The position numbers were made by a program, and so were the translations under genes. From Candidula unifasciata (taxonomy: Eukaryota > Mollusca > Gastropoda > Stylommatophora > Geomitridae): 64,000 nt of DNA. The stretch is from assembly GCA_905116865.2 (NCBI GenBank), contig CAJHNH020004891.1, forward strand, positions 568,501 through 632,500, read 5' to 3'. Shown here piece by piece: positions 1-10,599 of this stretch. The notes under the pieces are model-generated. The model was not told the origin of the DNA and made no database searches. It worked only from the letters and a program-made list of their open reading frames with translations. The stretch's first letter is position 1, and every line of letters begins with the position of its first letter.

Positions 1-171
1 ATCACATGAAAATGAGCTGCGGTTGGAATGCTTTTTGACTGCCTAGGCTGGTATTTTTTACAGGGAATGGTGATGGACATTCTGTGTGGTTTTCGCTGGT
101 ACTGGCTCGGGGTAACTGTGGGGTGACCCATTAGCTATGAAGCTTGAACTGAATTTATCTGAGTTAGAGGT

Positions 172-372
172 GATTGCCATACTTCTCTTCTTCCTGTGCA
201 TGTGCATTCCCATGTGGGCTCTGTCCCCATCTTCAGCAGCAGCAGCCACCGCAGAGTTCCCAAACTGTTGTTACTAATGACAATCTGGTTATTTGTCAGT
301 CTTGCCTTTCCTCTGAGTGTAGTGAGCCGGCCAGACCCTCTGGTTACACCCAGGTGCCTCATTCTCTCCAGA
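172..372 (-). mobile_element. LINE 3' fragment, RNase H lineage
   Basis: On the minus strand this reads as the C-terminal region of a non-LTR retrotransposon polyprotein (motif ERMRHLGVTRGSG, then TLRWLL..KMGTEPTWEC). The same segment recurs at 42235 and 50614. It is a short 5'-truncated fragment in the NAA50 intron next to an exon and is not a host gene. Confidence 0.7.
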
Positions 373-457
373 CTCATTAGTTTCCTAAGGCATTTGTTTT
401 TGAATGCATTTAACTTTCCTTCCAGGTCTTTATGCATATACATCCATACACTTTCAG

Positions 458-524
458 GCACAGTCATGCTTCAACATGTGCTAAACATCTGTGAAAAGGA
501 TGGAAACATTGACAATGTCTTTCT
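458..524 (+). CDS. NAA50: NAA50 penultimate coding exon (N-alpha-acetyltransferase 50)
   Basis: This exon encodes part of the GNAT acetyltransferase fold of NAA50, which acetylates N-terminal Met of nascent chains and works with the NatA complex; it is also known as San, needed for sister-chromatid cohesion. The translation runs GTVMLQHVLNICEKDGNIDN, almost the same as the mammalian protein. A cag acceptor precedes 458 and splits a Gly codon; a consensus donor gtaagt starts at 525 and splits a Leu codon (CT|G). The next exon restores that frame exactly. Earlier exons, including the RRxGxG acetyl-CoA loop, lie upstream of the window. The intron that follows (525-3224) holds an R1 copy, a SINE, a LINE insertion and another SINE. 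Confidence 0.9.
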
Positions 525-707
525 GTAAGTTCCTGTGGGTTTATATGTTTGTATTTGGTGGCGTTCTGCTGGTATTAACTCTTTTAACCTATGAATGTTT
601 TTTTTTTAAAAAGGCCATGAAGCTTTTAAAAAATCAATTTCACAGAGGTCACTAAAAATTTTGCAGAATGTTTAGTCTTGTATACTCTTAAGATTGAAGC
701 TCCTGCC

Positions 708-1216
708 AATTTGGGTTCCGGGGCCCCATTGTGAGGGAAGAAAGGCCCGGCTCTCTAGCCTAGTTGGCTAAACTTGACTTCGCAGTGACTGGGTGACTAA
801 CTCCTCGTGGTCCGGGTTCGCTCCTGGGGGTAGGCAGAAAAGCCACATTTCCCCCCTATTTACGGTAGCTATCATTGAATCAAGGCAGAAAGGGTTGCGA
901 TATCTATAGTACCCAGCCAAAGGGTTAACAACTCAGGTTTTCTGTATATTTAAAAAAAAAAGAGGGAAGACAAAATAGACCCTCCCCTCCCCTCCTTAAC
1001 TATAACTAGCATGCCATAAAAGGGGACTAATTAGGTATGTTTCCTTTAAACTCGGACTGCATCTACCTGCGAGACGAGGAACCAACAGTCTGCATAGAAT
1101 AGAAATAGACCGGATTTGTAAAACTCAAGTTCTGTAACAAGACTAAAGCTCAGAAGTGGATTAACAACCAGAACTTTTCACCAGAGTTTACAGCCGGTGA
1201 ATGCAAAGAAGAATTA
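708..1216 (+). mobile_element. R1 retroposon, split by a SINE
   Basis: The two halves (708-741 and 962-1216) match the R1 family: a 5' end resembling GGGTTCCGGGGCCCCATTGT, a middle with GAGGAACCAACAGTCTGCAT and a 3' end with GTTTACAGCCGGTGAATGC followed by GAA-rich sequence. A 220-bp SINE interrupts it. Confidence 0.75.
742..961 (+). mobile_element. tRNA-derived SINE inserted into R1
   Basis: It is flanked by the direct repeat GAGGGAAGA (733-741 and 962-970). The head carries an A-box-like TAGCCTAGTTGG and a B-box-like GGTTCGCTCC, and the element ends in an A-rich run. It is inserted in a copy of R1, so it is younger than that copy. No second copy was seen in the window. Confidence 0.7.
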
Positions 1217-1542
1217 AAGCATATTTTCACATTCTTCTTCTGCCTTTCAACTTCCATTGGTGATCCTGACTTGACTTCTCGTCTTCATTTGATATTTTAG
1301 TGTTGCATTTAATAACTGCAGTTATTTACACTTTGCACCCAAAAATCTTTCTCTAGTGTTTCTTGGTAATTTTATCTGTCCAGCTTCTATTAATGTGCCT
1401 GTGACATTGATCTTTTCCTTATATAATTTTAAGGGGTGATTTAGTAAACCTTTGCAGGAATGCAACACAGGTAGAAGTACTTGAAGTAAAGCACTCTTTT
1501 TTTTAAATGTCTGTGGCATTTCAAGTATGTGATACTAGACTC

Positions 1543-2040
1543 TTAAACAGCCTTAAAAGTCTATGGTTAAGCACCAGCAAGGAGATCAAAATTTGAATTT
1601 TGAGAGCATGCATCTTCCCTGTAGCAGCATACAGATGTGAGTCATGGACTATATCCCAGTCCTTAAGAAAGAGAATAGGAGCTTTTGAGCTGAAATGCTA
1701 TAGAAAGATTCTCAGAATATCTTGGACAAAGAAGAGGAGAAATACTGACATCTTGAAAGATCTGAACATCAAGGAAGATTGGCTATTAAACAGCATCCTG
1801 TCTTGGCTGCTGAAATATTTTGGTCATATAAAGCGCCACAACGGATTGGAAAAAATTATAGCAGAATGGTACCAGGAAAGAGGGGCAGGGGCCAACCAAC
1901 ACGGTTGGGCACAGGATATAAGTGACTCTTTGAGTGTGAAAGTTCATGAGACGGGAGAGCTGGCGAGAGACCGAGTTTCTTTCAGGCAGACCCTGATGAG
2001 AGCGACGTTCTGCAAAGGATCTGCTACATGATGATGATGA
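1543..2040 (+). mobile_element. 5'-truncated RTE-like LINE with 13-bp target duplication
   Basis: The duplication TGATACTAGACTC lies at 1530-1542 and 2041-2053. The plus-strand reading frame (1600-2031) is the C-terminal end of an RTE-like polyprotein: CESWTISQSLRKRIGAFELK, CYRKILRISWTKKRR, LKYFGHIKRH. It ends in a (GAT)n 3' tail, typical of this lineage. The reading frame is still open, so the insertion is fairly young. Confidence 0.85.
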
Positions 2041-2730
2041 TGATACTAGACTCATGTCTTTTTAGACCAGTTGGCACTCGATGGATGGTGTGGTCTGCAT
2101 CATGCCACCTGCTTCTGCTTTCCAGAACATTTGCCTGGTATTTTGTTAGGCTTGGTTGACCTGGGAGCCACTCTCAGGTTTGAAAGGGGGAAACAATCTG
2201 AAATGATGAGGATTCGACCCTCAAGACCCTCAGGCGAGTGTCTGACCACATCTCCCTGAAAATGTATAAGCAGGAGTATGCAGATAATGAAAATAAGAGT
2301 GACTGCAAGCAAGCTGATACCGGGAAATTAATTTACTGAAGTGTGACTAAGAAGCACTTCTGAATATAGAGGCGGAGATGATTTATCTTTCACTGCCATA
2401 AAATCTTGCTCTGGTGATCAAACCATACTCTGGATAATCACCTCATTCATATTAAATGTTCTGAACCCGGCAGTCAGAGTTCAGCATACTTTGATTTAAA
2501 TATTATTTAAATTTAACTTTGTTTTATATTTTATTCTATCCGTTATTGTAACAATATTAATAAAAGTATTAATACATTTAAAAAAAATGTGTGGATAATT
2601 AGTATTTTTCCGATTATCATCACCATGGTTATCACTAGTGATGTTATTGTGTTACTCTTATTTTCACCACTGCTACAATTATTATTCCTGTTGAATTATT
2701 GTTACTATTTCCGCTCCATTTATTTTATTC

Positions 2731-2950
2731 GTAGGGGGCTGCATGGTCTGGAGGCATGGTGTCCGCCTTGAGTGCTAGAGGTTCCGGGTTCAATCCCCAG
2801 TAAGGGTTGGGATTTGTTCACATGAACTTGGACTTCTAGTAATTCCCCCTAGTCTCTGGGTAGTGAGATCTGATGCCCGTATGCATTGTTGCACACATAA
2901 AAAAATCTTCGGACTTAGACTTGAGTTAAAAGAAGACCGGAGCACTTATG
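2731..2950 (+). mobile_element. tRNA-derived SINE (single copy in window)
   Basis: It has an A-box-like TGGTCTGGAGGCATGG and a B-box GGTTCCGGGTTCAATCC spaced as in a tRNA, followed by an unrelated body. A remnant with a similar B-box is at 18318-18370. Confidence 0.5.
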
Positions 2951-3224
2951 GGTTACACCCGTGTGTCATGATGTTGATCTGTTGTTCAAAACCTCAAAAC
3001 ATTATTTTATTCGTTTCACACCACTTTTTCCTTTTCCTATATTTTATAGTTGTTCATCTTAATACTGTGCCTTTTTGTTTTGGTTTGTCTTATAAAGGCT
3101 TCTACAGTGTGTGAATATACATCTCCCCTCAAACCTCCCTCCCTTTCCCTATGCAATTAGACTGCTTAGTTACAGTTTGCTGAAGAAAGAACATGTAAAG
3201 TTTTCATCTGCTTGACTTCTCCAG

Positions 3225-3429
3225 GCATGTACAAGTCAACAATGACGGTGCCATCCATTTCTACGAGAAGTTTGGATTCAAAATTGTGGAGGAGAAAAAG
3301 AACTACTACAAGAGAATAGAGCCAGCAGATGCTTATGTTTTACAGAAGTCTTTCAAGGAGGATGCAGACAGTGACAAGCCACCAGTTGTGATCATCACAA
3401 CTGATGATTCTGATAAAATCACGTCCTAG
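3225..3429 (+). CDS. NAA50: NAA50 terminal coding exon
   Basis: The exon starts after a pyrimidine-rich ccag acceptor, completes the split Leu codon and ends at TAG (3427-3429). It reads HVQVNNDGAIHFYEKFGFKI and then KKNYYKRIEPADAYVLQKS. The KNYYKRIEPADA motif is a hallmark of NAA50 from animals to plants. In human NAA50 the catalytic pair is Tyr73/His112; the His is the first whole codon of this exon (3226-3228). The last 20 or so residues (acidic, then VVIITTDDSDKITS) differ from vertebrates, as is usual for the NAA50 tail. No frame damage is visible, so this is a live gene, not a retrocopy: the preceding 2.7-kb intron is intact. Confidence 0.93.
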
Positions 3430-3517
3430 CCTCTTTTTTTAAGATATTGATTTTTCCCCCCATTTTTTTTTCTACATCAGATGTCGACCAGACACGTTTT
3501 TTGCTCTGGATATTGGA

Positions 3518-3523
3518 AATAAA
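3518..3523 (+). terminator. NAA50 candidate polyadenylation signal
   Basis: AATAAA lies 89 bp after the NAA50 stop codon. This gives a short 3' UTR that ends before the SINE at 3650. Confidence 0.6.
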
Positions 3524-3649
3524 AGAAGCAACTGTAGTGTTTAGTCTTTTATTCTTTGTATTGTACTGGGAAGCGGGGTATGTTTTTCTTCATTGCTCAT
3601 TCACGAGGATTATGTTAAACAGCTTATGCACTGAAGCCTACTTTAGTAT

Positions 3650-3935
3650 GGCGGCATCTGTGACTTAGGTGTTGTGAGTCCGACTCGTAATTCCATCATT
3701 CCGCCATCAAAACCCACTGCTGGCTGCGTGTATTTTTATCATAGTATGGGGCGTCACCGGCTGACCCAGGCTTAAATGGGTACCGGGATGTATGTCCTGG
3801 GGAAGTAAAGACGGCCGGCGTAATGCTGACCACATTACCCACCTAGTGCCGATTGGTCTGTAAAAATATGAGTGCGCTTCCCATATGCCCTATGTGCCTA
3901 ATGGTGTGAAAAGGGATCTTTACTTTACTACTTTA
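3650..3935 (+). mobile_element. SINE S3, full copy
   Basis: The head resembles family S2 (TGACTTAGGTGTTGTGAGTCC), but the body is that of S1 (GGTACCGGGATGTATGTCC, then GACCACATTACCCACC, then a CTTTACTTTAC end). A second copy is at 40094-40330. Confidence 0.75.
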
Positions 3936-4137
3936 GTATGAATTTGTGTAAAGTTTGCCTTCCAAGGTAAGGAGCTCTGCCTCTGAATAGACTTTCTTTC
4001 CTTCATTTTTTTTAATAGGCTCTATTTACGAGCAGAATTAAGAAAGTAATGCCCATTTTTTTCTCTCTCTCGCAAACCATTTATGCGGAATGTAGGACAA
4101 TTGCTTGGAAATTACTCATTATGTGTTTTATACACTT

Positions 4138-4660
4138 CCTCAGGGACTCGCTGTGGTGGAACATCTAGACGCTCTCCGCGGATCAGAAGGTCATGTTTTC
4201 GCTCCCAGGCAGAGCCGGACTTTAAAAAAAAAAAAGACTGTAGCTCCCAGGTCGACCCAGCCTTGAGTGGGTACCGGGTGCAGTCCCAGGAAGTAAAGGT
4301 GGTCGGCGTGATTCTGACCACATCACCGATCTTGTCTTCTTCTTCTTCGCGTTCACCAGCTGTAAACTCTGGCGGAAGGTTCTGGTTGCTCGTCTACTAC
4401 TGAACTGCAGTCCTGCTCCAGAACCTGAGTGTTGCGTGTGCATCAGTTTTACAGATCTCATTCTCTTGAATACAGACTGTTGGTTCCTTGCCTCTCCGGC
4501 AGATGCACTCCGACTTCAAATGAAGCTCCCCAATTAGTTGACTCTTACAACATGCTTTTGGGGAGGCAGTGGGTCTATTCTTGTTTTCCCCACAATGGGG
4601 CCCCGGAACCCACACAGGGGACCCATCTTGTGTCGATTGGTCGATTTGCTAAGAAACCCT
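4138..4660 (+). mobile_element. SINE S1 split by an R1 insertion
   Basis: Positions 4138-4335 carry the tRNA-like head and body of S1, and the body resumes at 4621 (CATCTTGTGTCGATTGGTC). The intervening 285 bp are R1 in the opposite orientation. Confidence 0.8.
4336..4620 (-). mobile_element. R1 retroposon, full length, 11-bp target duplication
   Basis: The flanks are ACCGATCTTGT (4325-4335) and ACCCATCTTGT (4621-4631). On the minus strand it starts CCCCTGTGTGGGTTCCGGGG and ends in GAACGCGAAGAAGAAGAAG. Its 285-bp length equals the copy at 43528, so these two define the full element. Confidence 0.88.
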
Positions 4661-5875
4661 CAGTTTATAGCTTGAAGAGTCTTCCAGCAGCTGCTTTTCA
4701 GGTAGCCAGCTCAGTCTTAATGCCTCCGTTTCGGTCTAATACAACTCCAAGGTATTTGAACTGGTTAACCTGCTCCAATGCATACTGTCCCATCATGATC
4801 TGGTGTTTCTTCTCCTCTCTTGAGATCACCATGGTTTTAGTTTTAGAGATACTGATGGTCATCCCTCTCTTTTCAAGCTCTTCCTTCCAGACAAGTAAGT
4901 TGGACTGAAGGTGTGCCTCTGATTTAGCAATCAGGGCCACATCGTCTGCAAAAGCCAGCTCTGATATACAGATTGGTCTCATCTTCCAGTACCCTACAGA
5001 GTACTTCTTTGTCTTCTCCTTACAGGTCTTGATGACATCATCCATCATAAGAATGAAGAGGTAAGTTGAGAGAATATCACCTCGTCTAACACCGCTGATG
5101 GTCTTAAATTCTCGTGACTTTTGGTCTGCTGTTCTTACATAATTTCTGCACCTTTTGTAGAAACTCTGTATTGCACTGATCAGGGGTACCGGGATGTTTT
5201 TCCCTGCCAAGCAGTCCCAGAGCTTGTTCCAGGGTACCTTGTCCAATGCCTTTTCCAGATCCAAAAAACATAGGTGCATCTCACTCTTATATTCAAGGCC
5301 TTTTTCACTCATCTGTCTTAGTGTGAAGATAAGGTCTTGAGTACTTCGGTTTGCTCTGAAGCTGCATTGGGCCTCGTCCAGCTGTGGCTCTACCAGACTT
5401 CTAAGTCTCTGCTCGAGAATTCTAGACTAACTTTTACCAGGAACGCTGAGAAGGGATAAGCCTCTGTGATTTTCACATTGTCTGTTATCACCTTTCTTAA
5501 ATATAGGTATAATGATGGCAATCTCCCAATCTTTTGGTATAGTTTTGCTACACCAGGCTGCCTGGAGAACCTTCAGTAGAAGACGCTCACCTGCGACCCC
5601 CATATATTTGACCATCTCTGGTGTTATACCATCATGACCTGCTGCTTTTCCCAACTTAATCTTCTCAATAGCTGCTTTCAATTCTTCCATCCTAATGTTA
5701 TCTTCCCCATGGATGATTTCCATCTCAGCAGTGAGGTCCATTATTTCTGGGACATGACTTCCCTGAACGCCAAGAAGCTCTGAGAAGTATTCTTTCCATC
5801 TGCCCATGATATTATTTGTAGATGTAAGCAGAGCCCCTTCCTTGTCTTTTACACTTCCTGATTTTCTATATACTT
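4661..5875 (-). pseudogene. Reverse transcriptase of a LINE, one in-frame stop
   Basis: On the minus strand a reverse-transcriptase domain runs from about 5870 to 4698. Visible landmarks in order are GRWKEYFSELL, KAAGHDGITPEM (RT motif region 1), PKDWEIAIIIPIFKKGD, NHRGLSLLSVPGKS, then FLDLEKALDKVPW, GVRRGD, ELAFADDVALIAKS (the catalytic box, FADD in place of YADD) and NQFKYLGVVLD. One TAG (5427-5429) interrupts a frame that is otherwise continuous from 5807 to 4698. No endonuclease domain is present upstream. It is a 5'-truncated, dead LINE copy. Confidence 0.88.
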
Positions 5876-5879
5876 TTCA

Positions 5880-6304
5880 TCCTCTATGATAGCCTAACGC
5901 TAATGTGAAACAAGGGCATGCGTGCCTTGTTACATCAGGTTGTCATGTTAACAGTCATTTTTTCACAGTAAGTGGGTATCTCTACTTCCTGAAGTTTTAA
6001 CTCACTGAACCCAGTGACCATGGTTGCTCGTACTGACTTCCCAACTTCCCTACACATCACACACAATTTTATTAATGTTTAATAGTTCCTCTTTCTGTAA
6101 TGCATAATGCTTCCTTTGGCAACTCATGCCACTTTAACAGATTAGTGCAGTTCTTTTTGTCAAAATGTGTCATTTTGTATATACAATACAGGCATTTCAA
6201 ACTGGAGGTGTGCAACATTTCTCTTTTGTTTTCCGTATTGAACGATTGGCGAGGAGAGGAGTGGGTCAGTGTCCGATCAGGTCTCAGATTTGTGTAGGGT
6301 TCCA
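5880..6304. other. Unassigned intergenic stretch
   Basis: AT-rich sequence; no recognised repeat, exon or RNA gene was seen here. Confidence 0.5.
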
Positions 6305-7015
6305 ATCACTTTGAAATGTGAGGGCACAGACTGGCCAGTGGTGATTCATGACAATTCCTGCCCAAGTGATGTGATTGTATATACAGATGGCTCTGTGTTG
6401 AGGGGCAGACGAAGTGCATAGGGGTTCATAGCGAAGGCGAATGTACATTGCTTGGTGTAACAAACCCTGGCATATGATATAGTATCTAGTTTGAGAATGG
6501 AGGTGGAGGCAGTCACTGCTGCTTTGGCTGGCCTGAGAATCATCTGTACACACATGTCATCATTGTAACTCAGTGAGCATGCTGAGAAAGGTGGAGACAG
6601 GCATGCTCCATGCAGAGTGGCAAGCATCACTTCAGAGGTCCTGGGTAGTTAGCATCCTTTAGATATTTTCTCCAGCTCATGCCAGTGTTTTGGGAAATGC
6701 AGATAGACTGGCCGGCTCTGCACCACTTGGTGGTGAACTGATGTATGATAAGCTGGATGTTGTGAGGGCCCTTTGGGAGTAAATGAATAGCACTGAGGAA
6801 CAAATAGATCATTACGGTCTGAGGAGAATGGCGCTGTGAGGAGTTACCAGGGGATCGTGTTGACGCTCCAAACTTGGGTAGGGTTGGGGGAACATACAAT
6901 CCGGCAATTACTGGTGCCGTCAGAACTGGAACTCTTCGCTTTCTGCTGAAGATAGGAATGAACGCTTATGGAGGTGTCTCGAGTGCTGTGATGTCGATTC
7001 TTAATTCAACATTCA
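6305..7015 (+). mobile_element. LINE 3' region, RNase H lineage, decayed
   Basis: Scattered plus-strand matches to the RNase H plus C-terminal region of the family seen at 50614: GTATATACAGATGGCTCTGT corresponds to the VYTDGS-type first RNase H motif, followed by a GGAAATGCAGATAGACTGGC (GNAD-type) region and the GAGTGCTGTGATGTCGATTC end. Several frameshifts make it non-functional. Confidence 0.75.
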
Positions 7016-7093
7016 AGTGGTCAGAATGCTGGGCTCTTGTAAGAGACTAGGCTTCAATTCTTAGTACGGTAATGGTTTTTTTTTTTCCCTGTT

Positions 7094-7117
7094 GGGGGGG
7101 GGGGGGGGGGGGGGGGG
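7094..7117 (+). repeat. Homopolymer run of 24 G
   Basis: An uninterrupted G run, able to form G-quadruplexes. Other long G or C runs are near 16950, 29270, 46210, 52660-52920 and 63390. Confidence 0.9.
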
Positions 7118-7274
7118 AAGAACCACATCCTAACTTGCACAGTTCATGGTGTCTGCAATAGCCATGCGACTTTAAGTCCGAAGGGTAGATCTCTACATCC
7201 TACACCACCCTAAAAAGTGGTAGTGTGGACAGCTGCATGTTTTTTTTTTTTTTCAAGTCAAGTAACCTGAATTA

Positions 7275-8080
7275 AAAGTCTATGGTTAAGAAATCAAAGT
7301 TAAAATTTTGAGAGCATACATTTTCCATGTAGCAACATGCAGATTAAGTTGTGGACTATTTCACTGAAAATAGGGGCTTTTGAGCTGAATGGGTTGAGTC
7401 AAGAAGTGACATCACAGCACATAGGGCATTCCCATTTGTGCTCCGTCCCCATCTTTAGCAGCCAGCCCAGAGTTCCAGTACTAATGGTACAGGTCATAAT
7501 TTAGTTATATGTCTGTTTTGCCGTTCCTCTGAGTCTAGTAAGCCAGGCCGACCCTGAAATGCTATAGAAATTTTTCAGAATACTCAAGGACCTGAGTGTT
7601 GCACGTGCATCAGTTTTACAGATCTGACTCATTTTTATGCAGACTACTGGTTCCTTGCCTCTCAGGCAGATGCACTTGGACTTCAAAGAAAGCTCCCAAT
7701 TAGTCGATTCTTACGACATGCTTTTGGGTATTCAGTAGGGGTATTCTTTTTTCCCTTATAATAGGGCACTAGAACCCACACAGGGAACTGACATTCTGAA
7801 AGGTCTGAACATCGAGGAAGATTGGCTAATAAACAGCGTATTGTCTCTGGAGCTGAAATATTTTGGATCAAGCGTCACGGCAGATTGGAAAAAAATAATA
7901 GCAAAAGCAGGTTACCAGCAAGGAAGGGCAGGGATCAACCATCACAAAGATAGGCACAGGATATATGTGACTCCTTGAATATGAAAGTGCACAAGGTATA
8001 GTGCTGGGGAGTGACTACAAGTCTCTTTCAGGAAGACCATGATGAGAGTGACGTTTTGCAAAGAACCTGCAAAATGATGA
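7275..8080 (+). mobile_element. RTE-like LINE fragment interrupted twice
   Basis: The same LINE as at 1543 (GAGAGCATACATTTTCCATG; AACATCGAGGAAGATTGGCT) appears in three pieces, 7275-7394, 7553-7597 and 7790-8080. Between them lie a minus-strand RNase H-lineage LINE fragment (about 7395-7552) and a minus-strand R1 fragment (about 7598-7789). The order gives relative ages: RTE-like copy first, then the other two. Confidence 0.7.
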
Positions 8081-8082
8081 AA

Positions 8083-8333
8083 GGACCCTTTTCAACGCTT
8101 CGAGGTGTATTGGGCATATAGTGCTGGATCTTTTTTTTTTTTTTAATAGACGAATCGACACCTGGGTGTTATTGCTTCCTAGGACTTTACCTTTTATCTA
8201 TTTAAGACTGATTTTACCTAGGAACCAAGGTCATTTAAAAAAAAAAAAAATGCTAGCTTTTGTTTGTATTTAAACCCACGATCTTCAGATCCGTAGGTGA
8301 GCTGCTAGCTGCTACACCACAGTGGCTCGCCAG
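8083..8333 (-). mobile_element. SINE S1, diverged
   Basis: A reversed S1 copy. The tRNA-like head at 8265-8333 has the reversed B-box region and a reversed GTAGCAGCTAGCAGCTCACC A-box region. The body is strongly diverged. Confidence 0.55.
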
Positions 8334-8497
8334 CAAAAATGTTTTTTAAAAATCATTCTGAATGCCCCAGCTAACTGGGTAAGTTTTCTTTCCTAGCAAT
8401 TGTATGAGTTTTATGGTCTACACTTTGCTTTATCCAATTTCTGGTCATTTTGAATGTGCTCCACTTTTCTGTTTCAGGGATTCCACATCTTCCCAAG

Positions 8498-8775
8498 GGA
8501 GTCACCGTGGCCGAGCGGCTAGATGCTCGCCGCGGATCGGAAGGTCGTGGGTTCGCTCCCTGGCGGAGCCGGACTTTGTTCAGAAATGACCTTGGCTCCC
8601 AGGTCGACCTGCCTTGAGTGGGTACCGGGTGCAGTCCCAGGAAGTAAAGGTGGCCAGCATGATTCTGACCACATCACCCATCTTGTGGCGATTGGTCTAT
8701 AAAAGTATAGGTCTAGCCCTATATGCCCTTACGCCTAAAGGTGTGGAAAAGCGTCCTTTACTTTTTACGGGTTTT
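8498..8775 (+). mobile_element. SINE S1, best full-length copy
   Basis: The head is Ser/Leu-tRNA-like: A-box TGGCCGAGCGGCTAGA and B-box region GGTCGTGGGTTCGCTCC, spaced as in a tRNA. The body runs GGTACCGGGTGCAGTCCCAG, GATTCTGACCACATCACCC, GGCGATTGGTCTATAAAAG and ends GTCCTTTACTTT. It is not a tRNA gene: the acceptor stem does not pair and the sequence continues into the SINE body. Confidence 0.85.
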
Positions 8776-9049
8776 TTTTACAGCTTCCCAAAAGATCTGG
8801 GGACAACTGCTAAAATAAAACCACTTTTTCTTTTTCGTTCCACATTTGAAGGGAACTTCCTATATAGATTCCGTGGGGCTCTTTCATGGAGAAAAATGAG
8901 AGTAGTCCTGCTTTTCTCTTAACAAGCATGTCTTAAGAGTTGAATAATTAAGGGTAAATCAACAAAATCAGTGCTATATGCGAGGCAGCACATGCTGAAG
9001 ATCTCAAAAGTGAAGATAATCATTTCTAACTCGAATGCGAGGCATAACT

Positions 9050-9525
9050 ATACCAGCTGGAGCAGCATGAGGTGAAAACTGCACGAAATCTTAGTCGCTA
9101 CTTCAACCAACACAGAACAGGAGTCGTCAGCATAAACACACTGAGAAACATACTTTGGAGAAGATCTGAGCACTTATGGGATGCCCAATGTGCAGTGAGG
9201 ATGACCCCGAAATTAACAATCGAGTACATCTGTCTGAGAGGCAAGGAACCAGCAGCCTGAATATTTAAAAAAAAAAAAGCCAGATCTGTGAAACTGATGT
9301 GCAGACAAAACAAGTTTTTGAACAAACATAAGTCCAGAGGTGGACTCCTGGTGCCATGGTACCAGGAAGGAATGGCAGGGGCTAACCAACATAAAGATGG
9401 GCATTGGATATAAGTGACTACTTGAATATGAAAATGCACGAGGCTGGAGAGAGACTGAAGTTCCTTTCCGGCAGACTTGATGAGAGTGACATTCTGCAAA
9501 AGATCTACTACTACATAGTGATGCA
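9050..9525 (+). mobile_element. Mosaic of LINE and R1 fragments
   Basis: From left to right: the end of an RNase H-lineage LINE (GAGCACTTATGGGATGCCC, about 9050-9205), an internal R1 fragment (9215-9345, AGGCAAGGAACCAGCAGCCT) and the 3' end of the RTE-like LINE (9350-9518, GGTACCAGGAAGGAATGGC to GACATTCTGCAAAAGATC). Confidence 0.65.
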
Positions 9526-9526
9526 G

Positions 9527-9567
9527 GTGTATATATATATATATATATATAAACACACACACACATA
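9527..9567 (+). repeat. (TA)n/(CA)n microsatellite
   Basis: Compound dinucleotide repeat of alternating TA followed by CA units. Confidence 0.9.
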
Positions 9568-9599
9568 TAAAAGCAGTTACTTTGCTTGCTAGTGATACA

Positions 9600-10599
9600 C
9601 TTATAATGTGGCCAAACAGTAATGACTGCCAGGTGTGTGTATGAAAAGAAAGAGTAAAACAGCAGTAATCTATTCTTCAACAGGTTTTCTCCTCTCACTC
9701 ACATACAATGTACAACCATTTCACTCTGCAAACAAATGTACACAACCCTAAGGTTGAATTACTAACTTTTATTCTTGGATCCAAACATGAAGACTGCACA
9801 GTTGAATCAAAGCATGAACAAGAGCCGAAATTAGGTTTCAATCTTAAATTTTTTACACTTGCATTGTTTTCTTCCATTGCAAATCAAAATTGACTGAAGT
9901 TTTATGTACACATCTTGTGATCACTGGCTAAAATCTTGAAAGATAATCCACATTCTTTGGCTCTGCCATGGGCTGGGAAAGTGAGTACGCTGACAAATGA
10001 GAATGCTGGAGTTAAAGTATGATGAAGAAAAGACCTACTGCCCATTGAAAAGCATATTGTAAAAGTGGGCTAAAAGGATTTGGTGAAATCCAATGCACTG
10101 GTCTGAAAGGCTCAGATATTGTGCAGCCTGTCTGTAAACCACAACACAATGTGACAAGTGAGTTTTTTTTTTTTTTTTTCAAGTGTGAATGCAACAGAAC
10201 AAACAGTGAGAACAACAATTATAGCATTCACCATAGAGGAACATCTCTGTCTGTCTCTCTCTAAAACAACTGGCAGTACAGCGAACAGACATTACCAGTG
10301 CCACACACCATGAGCCATAAGAATAAGAAATGAACCACTGTATTTGTTATTTTTAACTTTAAGAAATAACAAATAATTCATTTATCCTTTTTATATATTT
10401 AATCTTACTTTTCAATTCATATACATCTGATGTCTTGACATTTAAAAAATGTGAATATGCTTAGCATTTTTTTTTAAATTTCAAATCCTCGATTTGTTGA
10501 ATTATTTATAACTTTACAACAGAACCACTTTCTTATAGCCAGCAAGATTCCTGAGTGGGTTTTGGGACTAAGTTTTGGTGGAGGGAATGGTAGAACTAT
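9600..10599. other. Unassigned stretch, possible SNAPC2-like 3' UTR
   Basis: Little repeat homology is visible. On the minus strand an AATAAA (9768-9773) lies about 1.8 kb after the SNAPC2-like stop codon and could be its distal polyadenylation signal. No nearer AATAAA was found on that strand, but this is only a candidate. Confidence 0.35.

Noticed and set aside
4429..4908. 159-codon plus frame
   Set aside because: It is a shadow on the opposite strand of R1 and the reverse-transcriptase relic.
8503..8572. tRNA-Ser/Leu gene
   Set aside because: A- and B-boxes are present, but the acceptor stem does not pair and the sequence continues into the SINE S1 body seen at several other sites.
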